Shown here in pieces: positions 10,726 to 21,713 of a DNA stretch of 64,000 nt. Position numbers and translations under genes: made by a program. The stretch spans positions 86,962,016-87,026,015 of the forward strand of contig CM042160.1 in NCBI GenBank assembly GCA_023376005.1, written 5' to 3'. The notes under the pieces are model-generated. The model searched no databases, was not told the origin of the DNA, and saw only the letters and a program-made list of their open reading frames with translations. Position 1 is the first letter of the stretch. The number at the start of each line of letters is the position of its first letter. This stretch comes from Doryteuthis pealeii (Eukaryota > Mollusca > Cephalopoda > Myopsida > Loliginidae).

Positions 10726-11687
10726 GAATAAGATATAATGAAAAAACAAACGATGTTTACAACTGAAATAGGCTCATCAGAAGAGAAAGTGTGCAAACCG
10801 TTTCGAGGCCAATTCTCTTGACGGTTTTTAAAAAGCAACACTCGGCCCATCCTCAACTAATATGAGGACCCTATTGCGTTATAATGTATCAACCACACGT
10901 GGGTCGGTCATCAACAAAAACAAGACGGGAAAAAGACCGTTAGTAAAAACAGAACGCTGCTAGTTAAACGTTGGAATTAATCAAAAAAAAAAAAAAAAAA
11001 TTGTGCTGTCTGCATTAAAAATAATATGAATTTTATTTAAAAATAAAAGGGGTAAACATACTGTCGGATTAATTTCCATTTTATTTTCACATACTTGTCC
11101 ATGAAAAAACTTTACATTTGAATGTTTACCCCTTTTTGGATGATATCCATTAACACCACGGATTTTACCTATAAATGTGGGCTACTTATTTTACAGTTGG
11201 ATTGTATTACAATAATTTTGATATTCCATATACACTTTTATACATATTTTACACTTTTCTATAATTTTACACCAGACTTTTTTGAGTCTTATTTCATTAC
11301 TATAATGCTTCTGATTATTTTCAAAATTGAAAATGAGATTCATTTTATTTTTAAATAAAATTCATTTATTTTTAAATAAAATTCATATTATTTTAATGCA
11401 GACAGCACAATTTTTTTTTTTTTTTTTGATTAATTCCAACGTTTAACTAGCAGTGTTCTGTTTTTACTAACGGTCTTTTTCCCGTCTTGTTTTTTTGTTG
11501 ATGACCGACCCACGTGCGGTTGATACATTATAACGCAATAGGGTCCTCATATTAGTTGAGGATGGGCCGAGTGTTGCTTTTTAAAAACCGTCAAGAGAAT
11601 TGGCCCCGAAACGGTTTGCACACTTTCTCTTCTAATGAGCCTATTTCAGTTGTAAACATCGTTTGTTTTTGCATTATATCTTATTCA
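10725..11687. mobile_element. Large fold-back element, ~323-bp arms
   Basis: The left arm 10725-11047 and right arm 11365-11687 are near-identical reverse complements (shared: ACCGTCAAGAGAATTGGCC, AATAGGGTCCTCATATTAG). The ~317-bp spacer carries a second short inverted repeat (11045-11059 with 11122-11136). Small open frames in the two arms give the same peptide (MRMGRVLLFKNRQENW...) by symmetry and are not evidence of a gene. The arms contain poly-A/T runs (10983-11000, 11411-11427). Confidence 0.85.
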
Positions 11688-12623
11688 TACTGTCGGATTA
11701 ATTTCCATTTTATTTTCACATATATATATATATATCATAGAAAGGAAGGAAGAACTCAACACCGTAATTCCATAATAAATATATATAGTATAGGGTCTGC
11801 ATTTATGCTATCCCAATCATATTTTCTGAAAGGAGGTGGCAATTAAGTGCTAATTATATAGGACTTCCCCATATTCATTTATTTGAAATTAATTATGATA
11901 TAAATTTTATATTAGATATATGTTTTATTCTATATATATGATTTGACATTGAGTTTAATGACCACCTTTGACAGCCTTTAATTGAGTTAATATAGTTTCA
12001 TGTAGAAGCTGTGAAGAACCACGATCCCTAAAGATATGAATAAATTTAAAGTATTTTACCAGAATACAATTGTTTTTATTGATAACAAAGTTTTATATTT
12101 TCATCATGTAAATTATTTGTTTTTAATTTCAGATTAATTCAATCACAATATTGCAAATTAGATGAGAACACACACAAAAAAGAACAACACAAAATGCATC
12201 AGATCCAAATTAATAGGCAAATATAAAAAATCTATAACTTAACATATAGATTGAAAATCATTTTGAATAGTATATATAGATATATTATTTTTCTGTGTTC
12301 TACTTGAGATCCCAGCTCAAAAAAAAAAAAAAGAAAAAAAAAGAAAAAAAAAAAAAAAAAAGGAAACTATTTGATCCCTTTGTAAAGGAATATAAGAACC
12401 AGTAAGTAATTATTAATTTATTTACTTTCTGACTAGAAGAATTAGTACTGTATGCAAACCATTAATGTACTTACTTAAAGATCAGTAAGCAAACAACAAC
12501 AATAAAAAAAAAAATCTTACAGAGTTCTGCTGCCAACAATTCTAAATTTGCCAATTCAATCCTATCCAGAAAGAATCTCTGTTTATATTCAACTAAACAA
12601 ATCACTTGGAAACTTATATAAAA
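11688..12623. other. Upstream region of the gene, AT-rich
   Basis: Holds a short segment (11738-11785) whose inverted copy is at 59565-59605, an A-rich tract (12318-12361), and no transposon of known type. Frame 0 carries a stop at 12594, so coding does not extend upstream of 12597 in that frame. CTTACAG at 12516-12522 could be a splice acceptor for a 5' untranslated exon. No clear TATA box or other promoter was identified. Confidence 0.4.
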
Positions 12624-15600
12624 ATGAGTCTAAGAGAGATTTTAAATCAAGATTGTCAGGAACTTATAGAGAAACAAGAGAAACAGCTTTGTTTTATTTT
12701 TGGATCAGATCAATCAGGAAAAATTCAGAAAAACAAGAATCGGCAACGTCTGCTCAATAAGATTGAGATAAGTTATCTCCTTCTTGTGGATACCTCTAGA
12801 GAAAAAATATTATGCGCTATGGATCTACCAGTTCCCCAGTGTATTTCTTTAAATGACTTTACCAAGAAAATTGATATATTTATGGAGAACTGGAGTAGGA
12901 AATTGAATATTCATAAACAATACAATTTTAATCTGCCAAAACATAAGCCCCTTCCATGGAGCTGTACCAAAATTGATTCTTTCAGTTCTACAGCTAATTT
13001 GTGTTTAGCTTCTAATCTGCCAGAAATTTCAGCCCCGGAATTGTTTGGGCATATTATCGGGTTTATCAAGCATTCAATATTGCATCAGTCTTTTGACTTT
13101 CATCATTGGAAGTTAACGGAAAAGCTGCAAAGAAGACAGGAAAAATGCATTTCGATTGCTAAATGCAAAAGTAAAACTTTGACCTTTGGTGAGGTAAAGA
13201 ATTTTGAAAATGAAAGTGAAACTAAGATATTAACAAAAGAAATGGAAGAAAGTGAAAATAAGATATTAACAAAGAAGTGGACGAAATGGAAGAAAATGAA
13301 AGTAAAATATTAACAAAAGAAGTGGACGAAATGGAAGAAAGTGAAAGTAAGATATTAACAAAAGAAGTAGACGAAATGGAAGAAAGTGAAAGTAAGATAT
13401 TAACAAAAGAAATGGACAAAATGGAAGAAAGTGAAAGTAAGAAAGTGGAAAAAAGTGAAAGTAAGATATTAACAAAAGAAGTGGACGAAATGGAAGAAAG
13501 TGAAAGTAAGATATTAACAAAAGAAGTGGACGAAATGGAAGAAAGTGAAAGTAAGATATTAACAAAAGAAATGGATGAAATGGAAGAAAGTGAAAGTAAG
13601 ATATTAACAAAAGAAATGGACGAAAAGGAAGAAAGTGAAACTACGATATTAACAAAAGAAATGGACGAAATGGAAGAAAGTGAAAGTAAGAAATTAACAA
13701 AAGAAATGGACGAAATGGAAGAAAGTGAAAGTAAGAAATTAACAAAAGAAATGGACGAAAAGGAAGAAAGTGAAAGTAAGATATTAACAAAAGAAATGGA
13801 CGAAATGGAAGAAAGTGAAATTACGATATTAACAAAGAAAAGAAATGAAATGGAAGAAAGTGAAAGTAAGATATTAACAAAAGAAGTGGACGAAATGGAA
13901 GAAAGTGAAAGTAAGATATTAACAAAAGAAATGGACGAAAAGGAAGAAAGTGAAAGTAAGATATTAACAAAAGAAATGGACGAAATGGAAGAAAGTGAAA
14001 CTACGATATTAACAAAAGAAATGGATGAAATGGAAGAAAGTGAAAGTAAGAAATTAACAAAAGAAATGGACGAAATGGAAGAAAGTGAAAGTAAGATATT
14101 AATAAAAGAAATGGACGAAAAGGAAAAAAGTGAAAGTAAGATATTAATAAAAGAAATGGATGAAATTGAAGAAAGGGAAACTACGATATTAACAAAAGGA
14201 ATGGATGAAATTGAAGAAAGGGAAACTAAAATATTAACAAAAGAAATAGATGAGAGCGACACTAAGAAATTAACAAAAGAAATGGAAGAAAGTGAAACCA
14301 AGAAATTAACAAAAGAAATAGAAGAAAAAGAAGAAAGTACAACGTTAAAAACTTCACTTTGTATTAAACTGCAAAACTCCCAGTTGCAGCAGAATGCTAT
14401 TTTTGGCTTCTCATATCCAAAAAAGATTAAAGTTAAAAGAAATTTAATTGGTAATAAAAGATTGTTGAATTTCCCGAAAAGCCGCTTGAACTTAATGAAA
14501 AGGAGGATTAATCCAAGAGTTTTTGAATTGGCAATTCTTGAAAAACAGTTTACAGACAGAAAGATTTTTCTTTTCAATTGTAAAAGTCTAAACATGCAGC
14601 CGCAATTTTTGAGTCTTCCTGTCAAAATTCAGAGTCAGCTTATTATTAATAAAAGCAATAAAAATATATCAAAATATAATAAAATCAATAAAAGTATAAA
14701 ATGGGTTCCAGATGATGATGATAAGTCTAATTCTGATAAGAGTCAAAGTTGGATGATAGAAAAATTTAAGGCCACCACAAGTTGTTGTCATGATACAGAG
14801 GAAGATATGATTGTAGACACATCATCTGAATTTACTGAAAAAGAAAGTGTTCCAGTCGGGGAGGTTGAAACCATCGACACATGTAATTTCATGTCTTATC
14901 TAAACAACAGGAAACATTACCAAATTACTGAATCTCATTTTTTCGCAGACTATTTTCACAATGGAAAATATACGTATAATAAAGCAAGATATGCAAACAC
15001 TGATTCTGAGAAAAGGTTAAAATTGTCCAGTACGAATATAAAAACATTTGGCTTATCAGACATATATAAATACACACCATGCAAAAAATCCTGGACCACT
15101 CTTTTGATAAATTCTAATGTTCAAACCATTGCTACACATATAGAGAAATTGTTGACTATGTTCCTGCACAATTCAGAAAGTATACCTTATCTTCCTACAA
15201 TCTATAATAAGAACATAATCTCCTGTAGCCCACATCAGCATGGATTTAGCAGTGAATATAAGACTCAAAAATCAATTGCTTTGGGTAATAAAGCTCAATT
15301 GTCAGACAAAAGTCTGATCTGTGTTCGCTATACTAGTAGCTGCTCAAATTTCAAAGCAATAATGAATACAAGAGAATTAGACACGAATAGTAGAATGGTG
15401 ACTTATAGGTCTACTGTGCGACTTCATGAAGAATCATTGCATGTTTCTACATTATCAAATGAAAATAGACACATTGCTAATATTCCAGATCCACCCAAAT
15501 CTGATTCCTTGAAAGAGAATTTAATCACTGCCAGCTTAAACAATCTAAATGAAGGCGGCCTTCACTCTTGTAATGATGTTGAATCCAAATCTCAGTCTTT

Positions 15601-16145
15601 TGTTTCTAATGATAATAACTTAAGTGCTTTGAGTTGCATAAAAATAGCATCAGATCAAAACAGAAATTCAGCTCAATTCTCAGCTCAAATGAAAGCACCA
15701 GTGGTAAACATTAATTGTCCTGAACACAGCAATCCTGATTATAATTGTTTGATAAACACAGCTCAAGATATTCATTCTATCTCTCTTAAAAGAAAACAAT
15801 CCTCCTTTTGTGACGACGATAATATAATCTCTGCTGAATGTGAATCTAAATCTATGAAAGATTGTATTCCATCAAAAACAAGTGCAGAGCAAGATGGTGA
15901 TAAGGCAGGGGAGAAAGATAAGATTAAAATGGTTGAAAATGAACAGTATAATGAATATAAAGTTATAAAAAAGCCTCGATTGCAATTGAGAGAAAAAGGC
16001 AACTATTTTCATAATGATCTACAAAGTAGAACATGTTCTTATGAAATGGAACGAGATTCCCCTGATCAACTTGTGCCAGAAGACGATGACCAACTCTCAT
16101 TCCCAGAAGAATCAACTTCTCTTTATAGCAATAACGGCTTGCTTG
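12624..16145 (+). CDS. Long exon, acidic 15-residue repeat protein
   Basis: ATG at 12624 is the first Met after the in-frame stop at 12594 and has A at -3. With one base restored near 13271 the exon reads about 1,174 residues. Residues ~1-192 are unique (start MSLREILNQDCQELIEKQEK). Residues ~193-570 are about 21 full and several partial copies of MDEMEESESKILTKE, highly charged and probably helical or disordered. Residues ~571-1174 are Ser/Asn/Lys rich, with KRRINPR near 627, LKRKQ near 1054 and KKPRLQLRE near 1115, the last resembling a nuclear localisation signal. No signal peptide, membrane segment or enzyme motif was seen. The exon ends at G16145 with donor GTGAGT, phase 1. Because the frame is broken in this copy, it may be an assembly or read error, a null allele or a pseudogene. 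I do not recognise the family; nuclear location is inference. Confidence 0.7.
13203..14335 (+). repeat. 45-bp coding minisatellite
   Basis: Tandem 45-bp units encode MDEMEESESKILTKE and variants (VDEM, MDEK, ETTILTKE, ESKKLTKE). About 21 full units plus truncated ones at both ends. Units are in frame except at the single-base deletion near 13271. The tract also leaves the opposite strand open for 467 codons, which is a by-product of its composition. Confidence 0.9.
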
Positions 16146-16151
16146 GTGAGT
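16146..16151 (+). promoter_or_regulatory. Splice donor of the long exon
   Basis: GTGAGT follows G16145. Read-through past it gives a hydrophobic Leu/Phe-rich tail ending at 16231 that looks intronic. Confidence 0.65.
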
Positions 16152-16227
16152 TATTATTAGGTTTATTAGTTTGGTTTTTTTTAAGTGTTTGGGGTTTGTT
16201 TACTTTTAAATCCCTTTTCTTTCTGTG

Positions 16228-16650
16228 TTAGTTTTTTTTAGTTTGTTTTGTTTTACACCATACCAACCTCAGTGGGTCATTTAATTCCGACAAAGTTTTG
16301 AAATAAATTCATTCTTAATGGATATTCAGTTTATTTTATAAATATTTTTCTATTTAACCTATAGATGGGACCCTAACAGGTACTACCACTCCGGGTCTGA
16401 GTGGACCAGGGAGCAATGGGGATGAAGGGGTGCTCCACATTCTCACCATTGCATAGAGTTTAACATCATTCCCAGGACATAGATACCCTCAGCCACCACC
16501 CTCAGCACATATATTATAAAAAGGGTTGGGGCTTGCTATAAGAGCAATAGGGTTGGGACAATAATATAGGTCCTAAGGCTTGATGTGACCAGCCAATTGA
16601 TCGGAGGGTTTCTCTCTACTGCTCGTCTAGCCTAAGTAAGAGTCCTTTCT
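16228..16650 (-). repeat. SINE family C in the intron
   Basis: Runs from the tail complement (GTTTTACACCATACCAACC) to TCGTCTAGCC. It sits in the putative first intron, opposite to the gene. Confidence 0.85.
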
Positions 16651-16811
16651 GTTTTAGAAAAATACAGTATTTATTAAACATTATCATTCTTAAAAGGTTT
16701 AATTCAATGGCCCCTCATAACTCAGATCAAATGACGGGTTTAACTTGGCTTGCTAAAGGCAAATGAAATGTGAGTTCTAATCTCACCCAAGTGCTTATCT
16801 TTCATTATTTC

Positions 16812-17200
16812 TTGGTATCATAAATTGATGGCCTGAGCCACCCGGTAGCCTGGGGCTGTAGTATGTGCTAACTGCATCTCTGCAAAGAGGTAAGAACACC
16901 TCCTCCTGCCCCACCCAATAGAGTCATCTGTTAGCCATGTTTGACTACCAGTAATGCCTGAGGACAGGATTGTGGTGGCTGAAAGGTCTGTGACTAAGTG
17001 GTCCTGTGGCATGCAGCACTCTACTTCAGTCCTTACATGGTCAGAGAGGCCCCATCCAATCAATTGGCAGAGTCATGTCAAGCCCTAACAACTATATGAT
17101 AGTCCCAACCTTTATCTTCAAATTGCTCTTATGGCAAACACCCAACATTTTTTTATCATATAGGTGCTAGAAGGCAGTGACTGAGGGTCAACCACCTGTT
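16812..17200 (+). repeat. SINE family C, 5' part
   Basis: Carries the head region (CATCTCTGCAAAGAGGTAAG, AGAGGCCCCATCCAATCAAT) through GGTGCTAGAAGGCAGTGACT. The 3' half is absent. Confidence 0.75.
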
Positions 17201-17337
17201 TATTAATTTTACCAATTTACTAATACACAAGAAGTTAATGAAAATTATTTCTAATGCCTCTCACCTGTCTGGTGCAAGTGAACTTAGCAATTGGTAATGG
17301 TAGCTCCATTTAGCTAATGTCTTACCATTTCTTTCAG

Positions 17338-17397
17338 ATATTATCAGTTCAGATCATGACTTGGACCAATGCACACTGCATGTTTGCAAAATATGAA
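17338..17397 (+). CDS. Candidate terminal exon of the repeat-protein gene
   Basis: Preceded by a strong acceptor (CCATTTCTTTCAG, 17325-17337). Joined in phase 1 to G16145 it reads DIISSDHDLDQCTLHVCKI and stops at TGA 17395-17397. An AATAAA signal lies at 17464-17469, about 67 nt after the stop. The acidic, Ser/Asp-rich peptide suits the end of the upstream protein. The exon core recurs at 17494-17530 and 17776-17815. The alternative continuation is the exon at 61904; both cannot be used in one simple transcript without another donor. Confidence 0.4.
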
Positions 17398-17815
17398 AAC
17401 TAGTTCACAAAATATCATACTAGTAGCAAGAAATATCACACAAAATATGAAAACTTATATTATAATAAATGATTATTCATCTGTGGTAATTTCAGATCAT
17501 GACTTGGACCAATGCACACTGCATGTTTGGATTTTTTACACAACATTATATCATCAATTTATTTTGATTAAATTTATTGTATAATGTATTTTGAATTGTA
17601 ATTTTAAGTTCCTTGTATTTTGATTAAATTTATTGTATAATGGCTATTTATTAAATTTATTTTTTACACAACATTATATGAAAACTAGTTCACAAAATAT
17701 CATACTAGTAGCAAGAAATATCACACAAAATATGAAAACTTATATTATAATAAATGATTATTCATCTGTGGTAATTTCAGATCATGACTTGGACCAATGC
17801 ACACTGCATGTTTGC
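17387..17815 (+). repeat. Direct duplication including the exon-like block
   Basis: 17387-17529 and 17677-17815 are near-identical, 290 bp apart. The block ATCATGACTTGGACCAATGC occurs three times (from 17353, 17498 and 17780). Between them GATTAAATTTATTGTATAAT also repeats. Confidence 0.85.
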
Positions 17816-17988
17816 TGTTGAAACATTTTTTTAAGACTGGTGAATCTGTAATTACTACACAGAGAATTTTTTGTGCTCATTTCATGTTAGGTCAGAATGA
17901 TGCTGTTCTAGATAGAAAATCGATGCTGCTATGGATTGAAAATTTCAGAGCAGCAAGTTCATCAATTAAAAGAAAGTCACCTGAATAA
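17800..17988 (+). pseudogene. Transposase N-terminal helix-turn-helix fragment
   Basis: The frame reads FFKTGESVITTQRIFCAHFM then NDAVLDRKSMLLWIENFRA. This is the pattern of the N-terminal helix-turn-helix region in Tc1/mariner-related transposon proteins (DUF4817-like). A T-run frameshift separates the likely start (MFAVET) from the body. No catalytic domain follows. Confidence 0.65.
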
Positions 17989-18060
17989 AAACTGTCACCC
18001 TTTATTTAAACAACTGTAAAATATTTTTTAATATCAGTTACCTTGTTCTTTTTGTCAACT

Positions 18061-18314
18061 TTAACTCTTTGCCTACTTTGAACTGCTCACAGTGGCTCTC
18101 CCACCACTACCATAAGCAAAGTACAAAGACTGATGGTTAGTTCATTATAATTGAGCAGAAGGACTTGGATTGCAATAATAATAGGAATTTATTAAAATTA
18201 AAGGAGTCATGAGGTGAATAGATATTTAACTTTGAAATATCCCCTCATACAGGTAAAAAGAATACCTTGAAAATTTGGTACAGCTTTGGGGAAAATTTGT
18301 TAGGCAAGAGTTAA
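18061..18314. mobile_element. piggyBac-like MITE, copy 1
   Basis: A 246-bp element (18065-18310) flanked by TTAA on both sides. The ends CTCTTTGCCTAC and TTAGGCAAGAG are inverted. TTAA target sites are the hallmark of piggyBac-type insertion. A related copy is at 37530-37757. Confidence 0.65.
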
Positions 18315-18754
18315 AAACATGACCAATCCAAGCCATGATCATAACTAATAATAATTGAAAAAAAAATGGTAAGAGATTAATTAGATGGAGCTACTATTGC
18401 CACTTGCCTAAGTTCACTTGCACCACACATGTGACAGTTTAAAATGTGGGAGTTATTTCTGCTGCTGCACCCTGTATTATAAAATCCATGCCTAAGTAAA
18501 CACATAAGATTAGACTATAACAAAAAGTACAATTACAAAAACTGACTAAGAAAATTAAACTATGCATTGAATGGTAAGAAATACTGTGGTCTTTTTTTAG
18601 ATTTTGTAAATTTTTCTTCTGAACTGTTCTTTATTTTTTCTTTACTTTTTTCTTTTACTTTTCCTTTTCTTTTTCTTTCTTTCTTATTTAAAAAAAAAAG
18701 AAGTATGTTGCTTCTAAGCAAAAGTCACCTGTTGCTATTGACTATTGAACAAAA

Positions 18755-18757
18755 GAA

Positions 18758-18790
<33 letters not shown>

Positions 18791-18818
18791 AACAATGCTT
18801 CAAGCAAATTATAAAACA

Positions 18819-18854
<36 letters not shown>
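18755..18854. repeat. (TA)n microsatellites around a short repeat piece
   Basis: Two TA runs bracket ACAATGCTTCAAGCAAATTA (18793-18815), a piece also found inverted at 55890-55912. Confidence 0.85.
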
Positions 18855-18857
<3 letters not shown>

Positions 18858-19400
18858 AAATTGATTGCCATGAAAATATAAACTCTAAAAAAAAACCTGT
18901 TTAAGAATATTTAAATAGATTAATTGATTTTATTTATGTGAGTCAGAAAACAAACAAATAACTCTGATCGTTTTTTTAACCTGACTTTTGCCTGAAAAAT
19001 GATTTATTTTCAATTCTTTTGTATTAAGTTCTCTTATGACGATGAAGGAAACTCTCTTCAGCTTATATCCATGTTTCCGACTATGAAAGATCAAAAAACT
19101 GTATTGAAAGTGCTTAGTGCCAATTGGCCAAAACTACTGCTGAATATTTTTACACTTTTCAAGAGGCATCCTCATACACCCCGAATCTATCTTTCTACTC
19201 TCACTAACATTTTCCTCCTCCTGGCTTATCATTTTATTGACCATAAAACATTTATTTTCTCCCACTTCTGTTTTTATCACTGGCAACTGTTTGTAGATAG
19301 ACAAAAGCAGACCATGTGCTACCCTCTTCCTATTTCAGATAAATTATTGACCAAATTTCTCCTTTTGAGACACTACATTTAGATTGGATTTGGACTTTAC
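18855..19400 (+). other. Unique stretch with an orphan 127-codon frame
   Basis: The frame 18999-19382 (includes YDDEGNSLQLISMFPTMKDQ and HTPRIYLSTLTNIFLLLAYH) is in non-repetitive, slightly higher-GC sequence. TTTGTATTAAG at 19019-19029 could be an acceptor, but no strong donor was seen. It may be an exon, a decayed gene or chance. Confidence 0.25.
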
Positions 19401-19480
19401 CATACAAGGTTTGTCCAAAAAGAAACTGAACTTTTGAAACACTGTGCCAACAAAACATTTTAGCATACTCACAACTGAAA

Positions 19481-19736
19481 CCCGTCCCTCGGAGAGGGGG
19501 GTCTAGTGGCTTCGGCCTTGGATCTTACAAGCTAATATAATTAATCCCAAGGGGCCATACCCCCAAGCAACACCTGCCCCCTCGATTTAAAGGAGCAGGG
19601 CTGGGTTTATTAACTAGTGCCTGAGGTGCCCCCCTTGGGGGGAATGCTGAGGGGATCAACAAATTTTTTGTACCCGCCACCCATGAGCTTTGGTTCGTGG
19701 GTGGTCCCACATTAACGTGGGGTACATGGTAAATAT
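19481..19736. mobile_element. GC-rich 256-bp retroposon-like insertion
   Basis: Flanked by 17-bp target-site duplications that differ at one base: 19464-19480 (CATACTCACAACTGAAA) and 19737-19753 (CATGCTCACAACTGAAA). The body is much richer in G and C than its surroundings (CTCGGAGAGGGGGG, CCCCTTGGGGGGAATG). Long duplications suggest L1-type target-primed insertion, but the family is not one of SINEs A-D. Confidence 0.75.
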
Positions 19737-19753
19737 CATGCTCACAACTGAAA

Positions 19754-20269
19754 TATTGTGTAGCAGTGACCTTAATATTTTATATTAAAAAAACTGCATC
19801 ATACCACATTGGTTAGTAATTGGTTGTTTTGTTTTATGGCATATCAACCTTTTTCAGGACATTCAATGTCAAATCAAATCATTTCTGATAAACAAAGGAC
19901 TTGGGTTGCTTACCTTACTCACTGTTGCTTAAGTCACCCAATTAATTATTAAACAGGCTCATCTCTGCTTAACTTCAGTGGACTAGCAGGAACCAGTGTT
20001 TTCAGTGTGACTTGACCGTAATTTGGTTAGTAGTGGAGCTATATGTGTTAGAATGAATGTCTGTGTAGTATACTTGTTTTTCCTCCTTGAATTGAACTGT
20101 GAAATATATTTTATGTGAAATTCTGTTTCAAATTAGGAAAACTTAAACTTAGGTCTATAGGGAGGATTATTTATTTAATCCATTGACAATGTCATCAGTA
20201 ACACTAATGTTTCAAACCAGAAAGAACATCCATCAAAGATGTTCCCAAAATTTAGATAGCCTCCCCTTT
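19754..20269. other. Unassigned, with a SINE C tail fragment
   Basis: 19813-19870 carries a family-C tail on the minus strand (GTTTTATGGCATATCAACC). The rest has no gene or known element. Confidence 0.5.
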
Positions 20270-20812
20270 CCATCAATGGATGATGATCCCAAATGTGGAT
20301 GATTTCCGATATATCTATCGAAGACGATCCAAAATCTAGCTGACCTTCTACATGAATGGATGAAGATCCTAAAATCTAGCTGACCTTCTACATGAATGGA
20401 TGAAGATCCCAAAATCTAAATGACCTCCCACATGAATGGATGAGGATCCAAAATCTGGATGATCTCCCACTTCTATCAAAGATGATCCCAAATCTAGCTG
20501 ACCTTCTACATGAATGGATGAGGATCCCAAAATTTAGATGACCTCCTACATGAATGGATGATGATCCTAAATCTGGAAGATCTCTGATATCTATCAAAGA
20601 TGATCCCAAATCTAGTTAACCTTCTACATGAATGGATGAAGATCAAACAATCTAGATGACCTCCTGCACGAATGGATGAGGATCCCAAATCTGGATGATC
20701 TCCCACTTCTATCAAAGATGATCCCAAATCTAGTTGACCTTCTAGATGAATGGATGAAAATCCCCAAATCTAGATGACCTTTTTCATCAATGAATGATGA
20801 TCATATTGAGGG
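20270..20812 (+). repeat. Composite minisatellite
   Basis: Tandem units built on ATGAATGGATGA, GATCCCAAATCTAG and TGACCTTCTACATG, with a higher-order alternation that includes TTCTATCAAAGATGATCCC. The 73-residue frames on the minus strand repeat GRSSRFWILIHS-type peptides and are by-products. Confidence 0.9.
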
Positions 20813-20949
20813 ATTTTTTGCTAAACATAAGACATCTATTATCCCACAACTGCCCTACTCTCTGGGGGATTCTTTTTTTTTTTTGTTCCCAAATCAGAAA
20901 TCCACTATGATCATCAATTTCAGACAATAAAAGAAATAAAATGGAGATG

Positions 20950-21012
20950 ATTGGGGTGTAATGGTTATCATTGTAGGAAATGTACACTTTGTAACTGAGT
21001 TCAAAATCATAT
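20950..21012 (+). repeat. SINE family A, head only
   Basis: GGTGTAATGGTTATCATTGT and ACTGAGTTCAAAATC, then the copy stops. Confidence 0.7.
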
Positions 21013-21235
21013 CATGAGAATCTGAAACTTTAATTGCAACTGTTCTATTTTTTCATCATGAAGAATGATGTTTCCTTCATTAACTATTTACAATTCACAA
21101 TAGTATCCAATGGTAATTTAGCTATTAGTTAACAATACCTTTTATGACATGCTTGATTTCATACTTAATCATCTGTTCTATAAAAATATATCATTTATCT
21201 TCAGATAATTTAGATAATAAATTCACCATATATGC

Positions 21236-21525
21236 ATTTACCAACCCCTCCACAAAAGCAGGATATGACACAAGGTCAATTTTTTAAAGTGGAGTTTAAC
21301 AGGTTTGAATTCAGAGTTTTCCTTCTCCTTGACGTTGTTTTACAAAAGTTTAAGAGACCAATCTATCCTCCTATTTACCCATAGCCAGAGGAGAATAATT
21401 GGATGCAACCTTTCCCATGTGTATTAGTGTTAAGTGAAATGCAAAAATCCTCATCTAGGATTAGAACTCATCTTGCCGTGTCCATTTCCTATGATGATAA
21501 CCATTACACTGTGAGCACCTCCACA
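21236..21525 (-). repeat. SINE family A
   Basis: Near full length on the minus strand, from TTTACCAACCCCTCC to the head complement (GATAACCATTACACTGTGAG). Confidence 0.85.
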
Positions 21526-21713
21526 TATTGACTAAATATTTGAACACTTAATCTCTTGGATCTTTGTTATGTTGTACCTAAGATCACAAATTTACAAAAA
21601 ATAGAGTGCAAATTATATTCCAACTTTTCTCCAGGGCAAAGTTCTTAGAATAAAGAGAAAGCTTTAAACCATCAAAAGAAACGCTGTGAATTATATCTAT
21701 AATAAACCTTTTG

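Noticed and set aside
10740..10830. Hammerhead motif in the arms of the large fold-back (CTGATGAGCC, CGAAACGG)
   Set aside because: Core blocks occur in a permuted order with weak stems; fits by chance too easily.
10635..11846. Two small frames giving the same MRMGRVLLFKNRQENW peptide
   Set aside because: They are the same sequence in the two arms of an inverted repeat, so agreement is not independent evidence of coding.
13266..13280. Programmed -1 ribosomal frameshift to join the two frames
   Set aside because: No canonical slippery heptamer in the right frame. Comparison with other units shows a plain one-base deletion.
13222..14625. 467-codon minus-strand open frame (Ser/Phe/Leu-rich repeats)
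   Set aside because: It is the exact antisense of the 45-bp coding repeats. The plus strand has start context, unique flanking coding regions and a splice donor.
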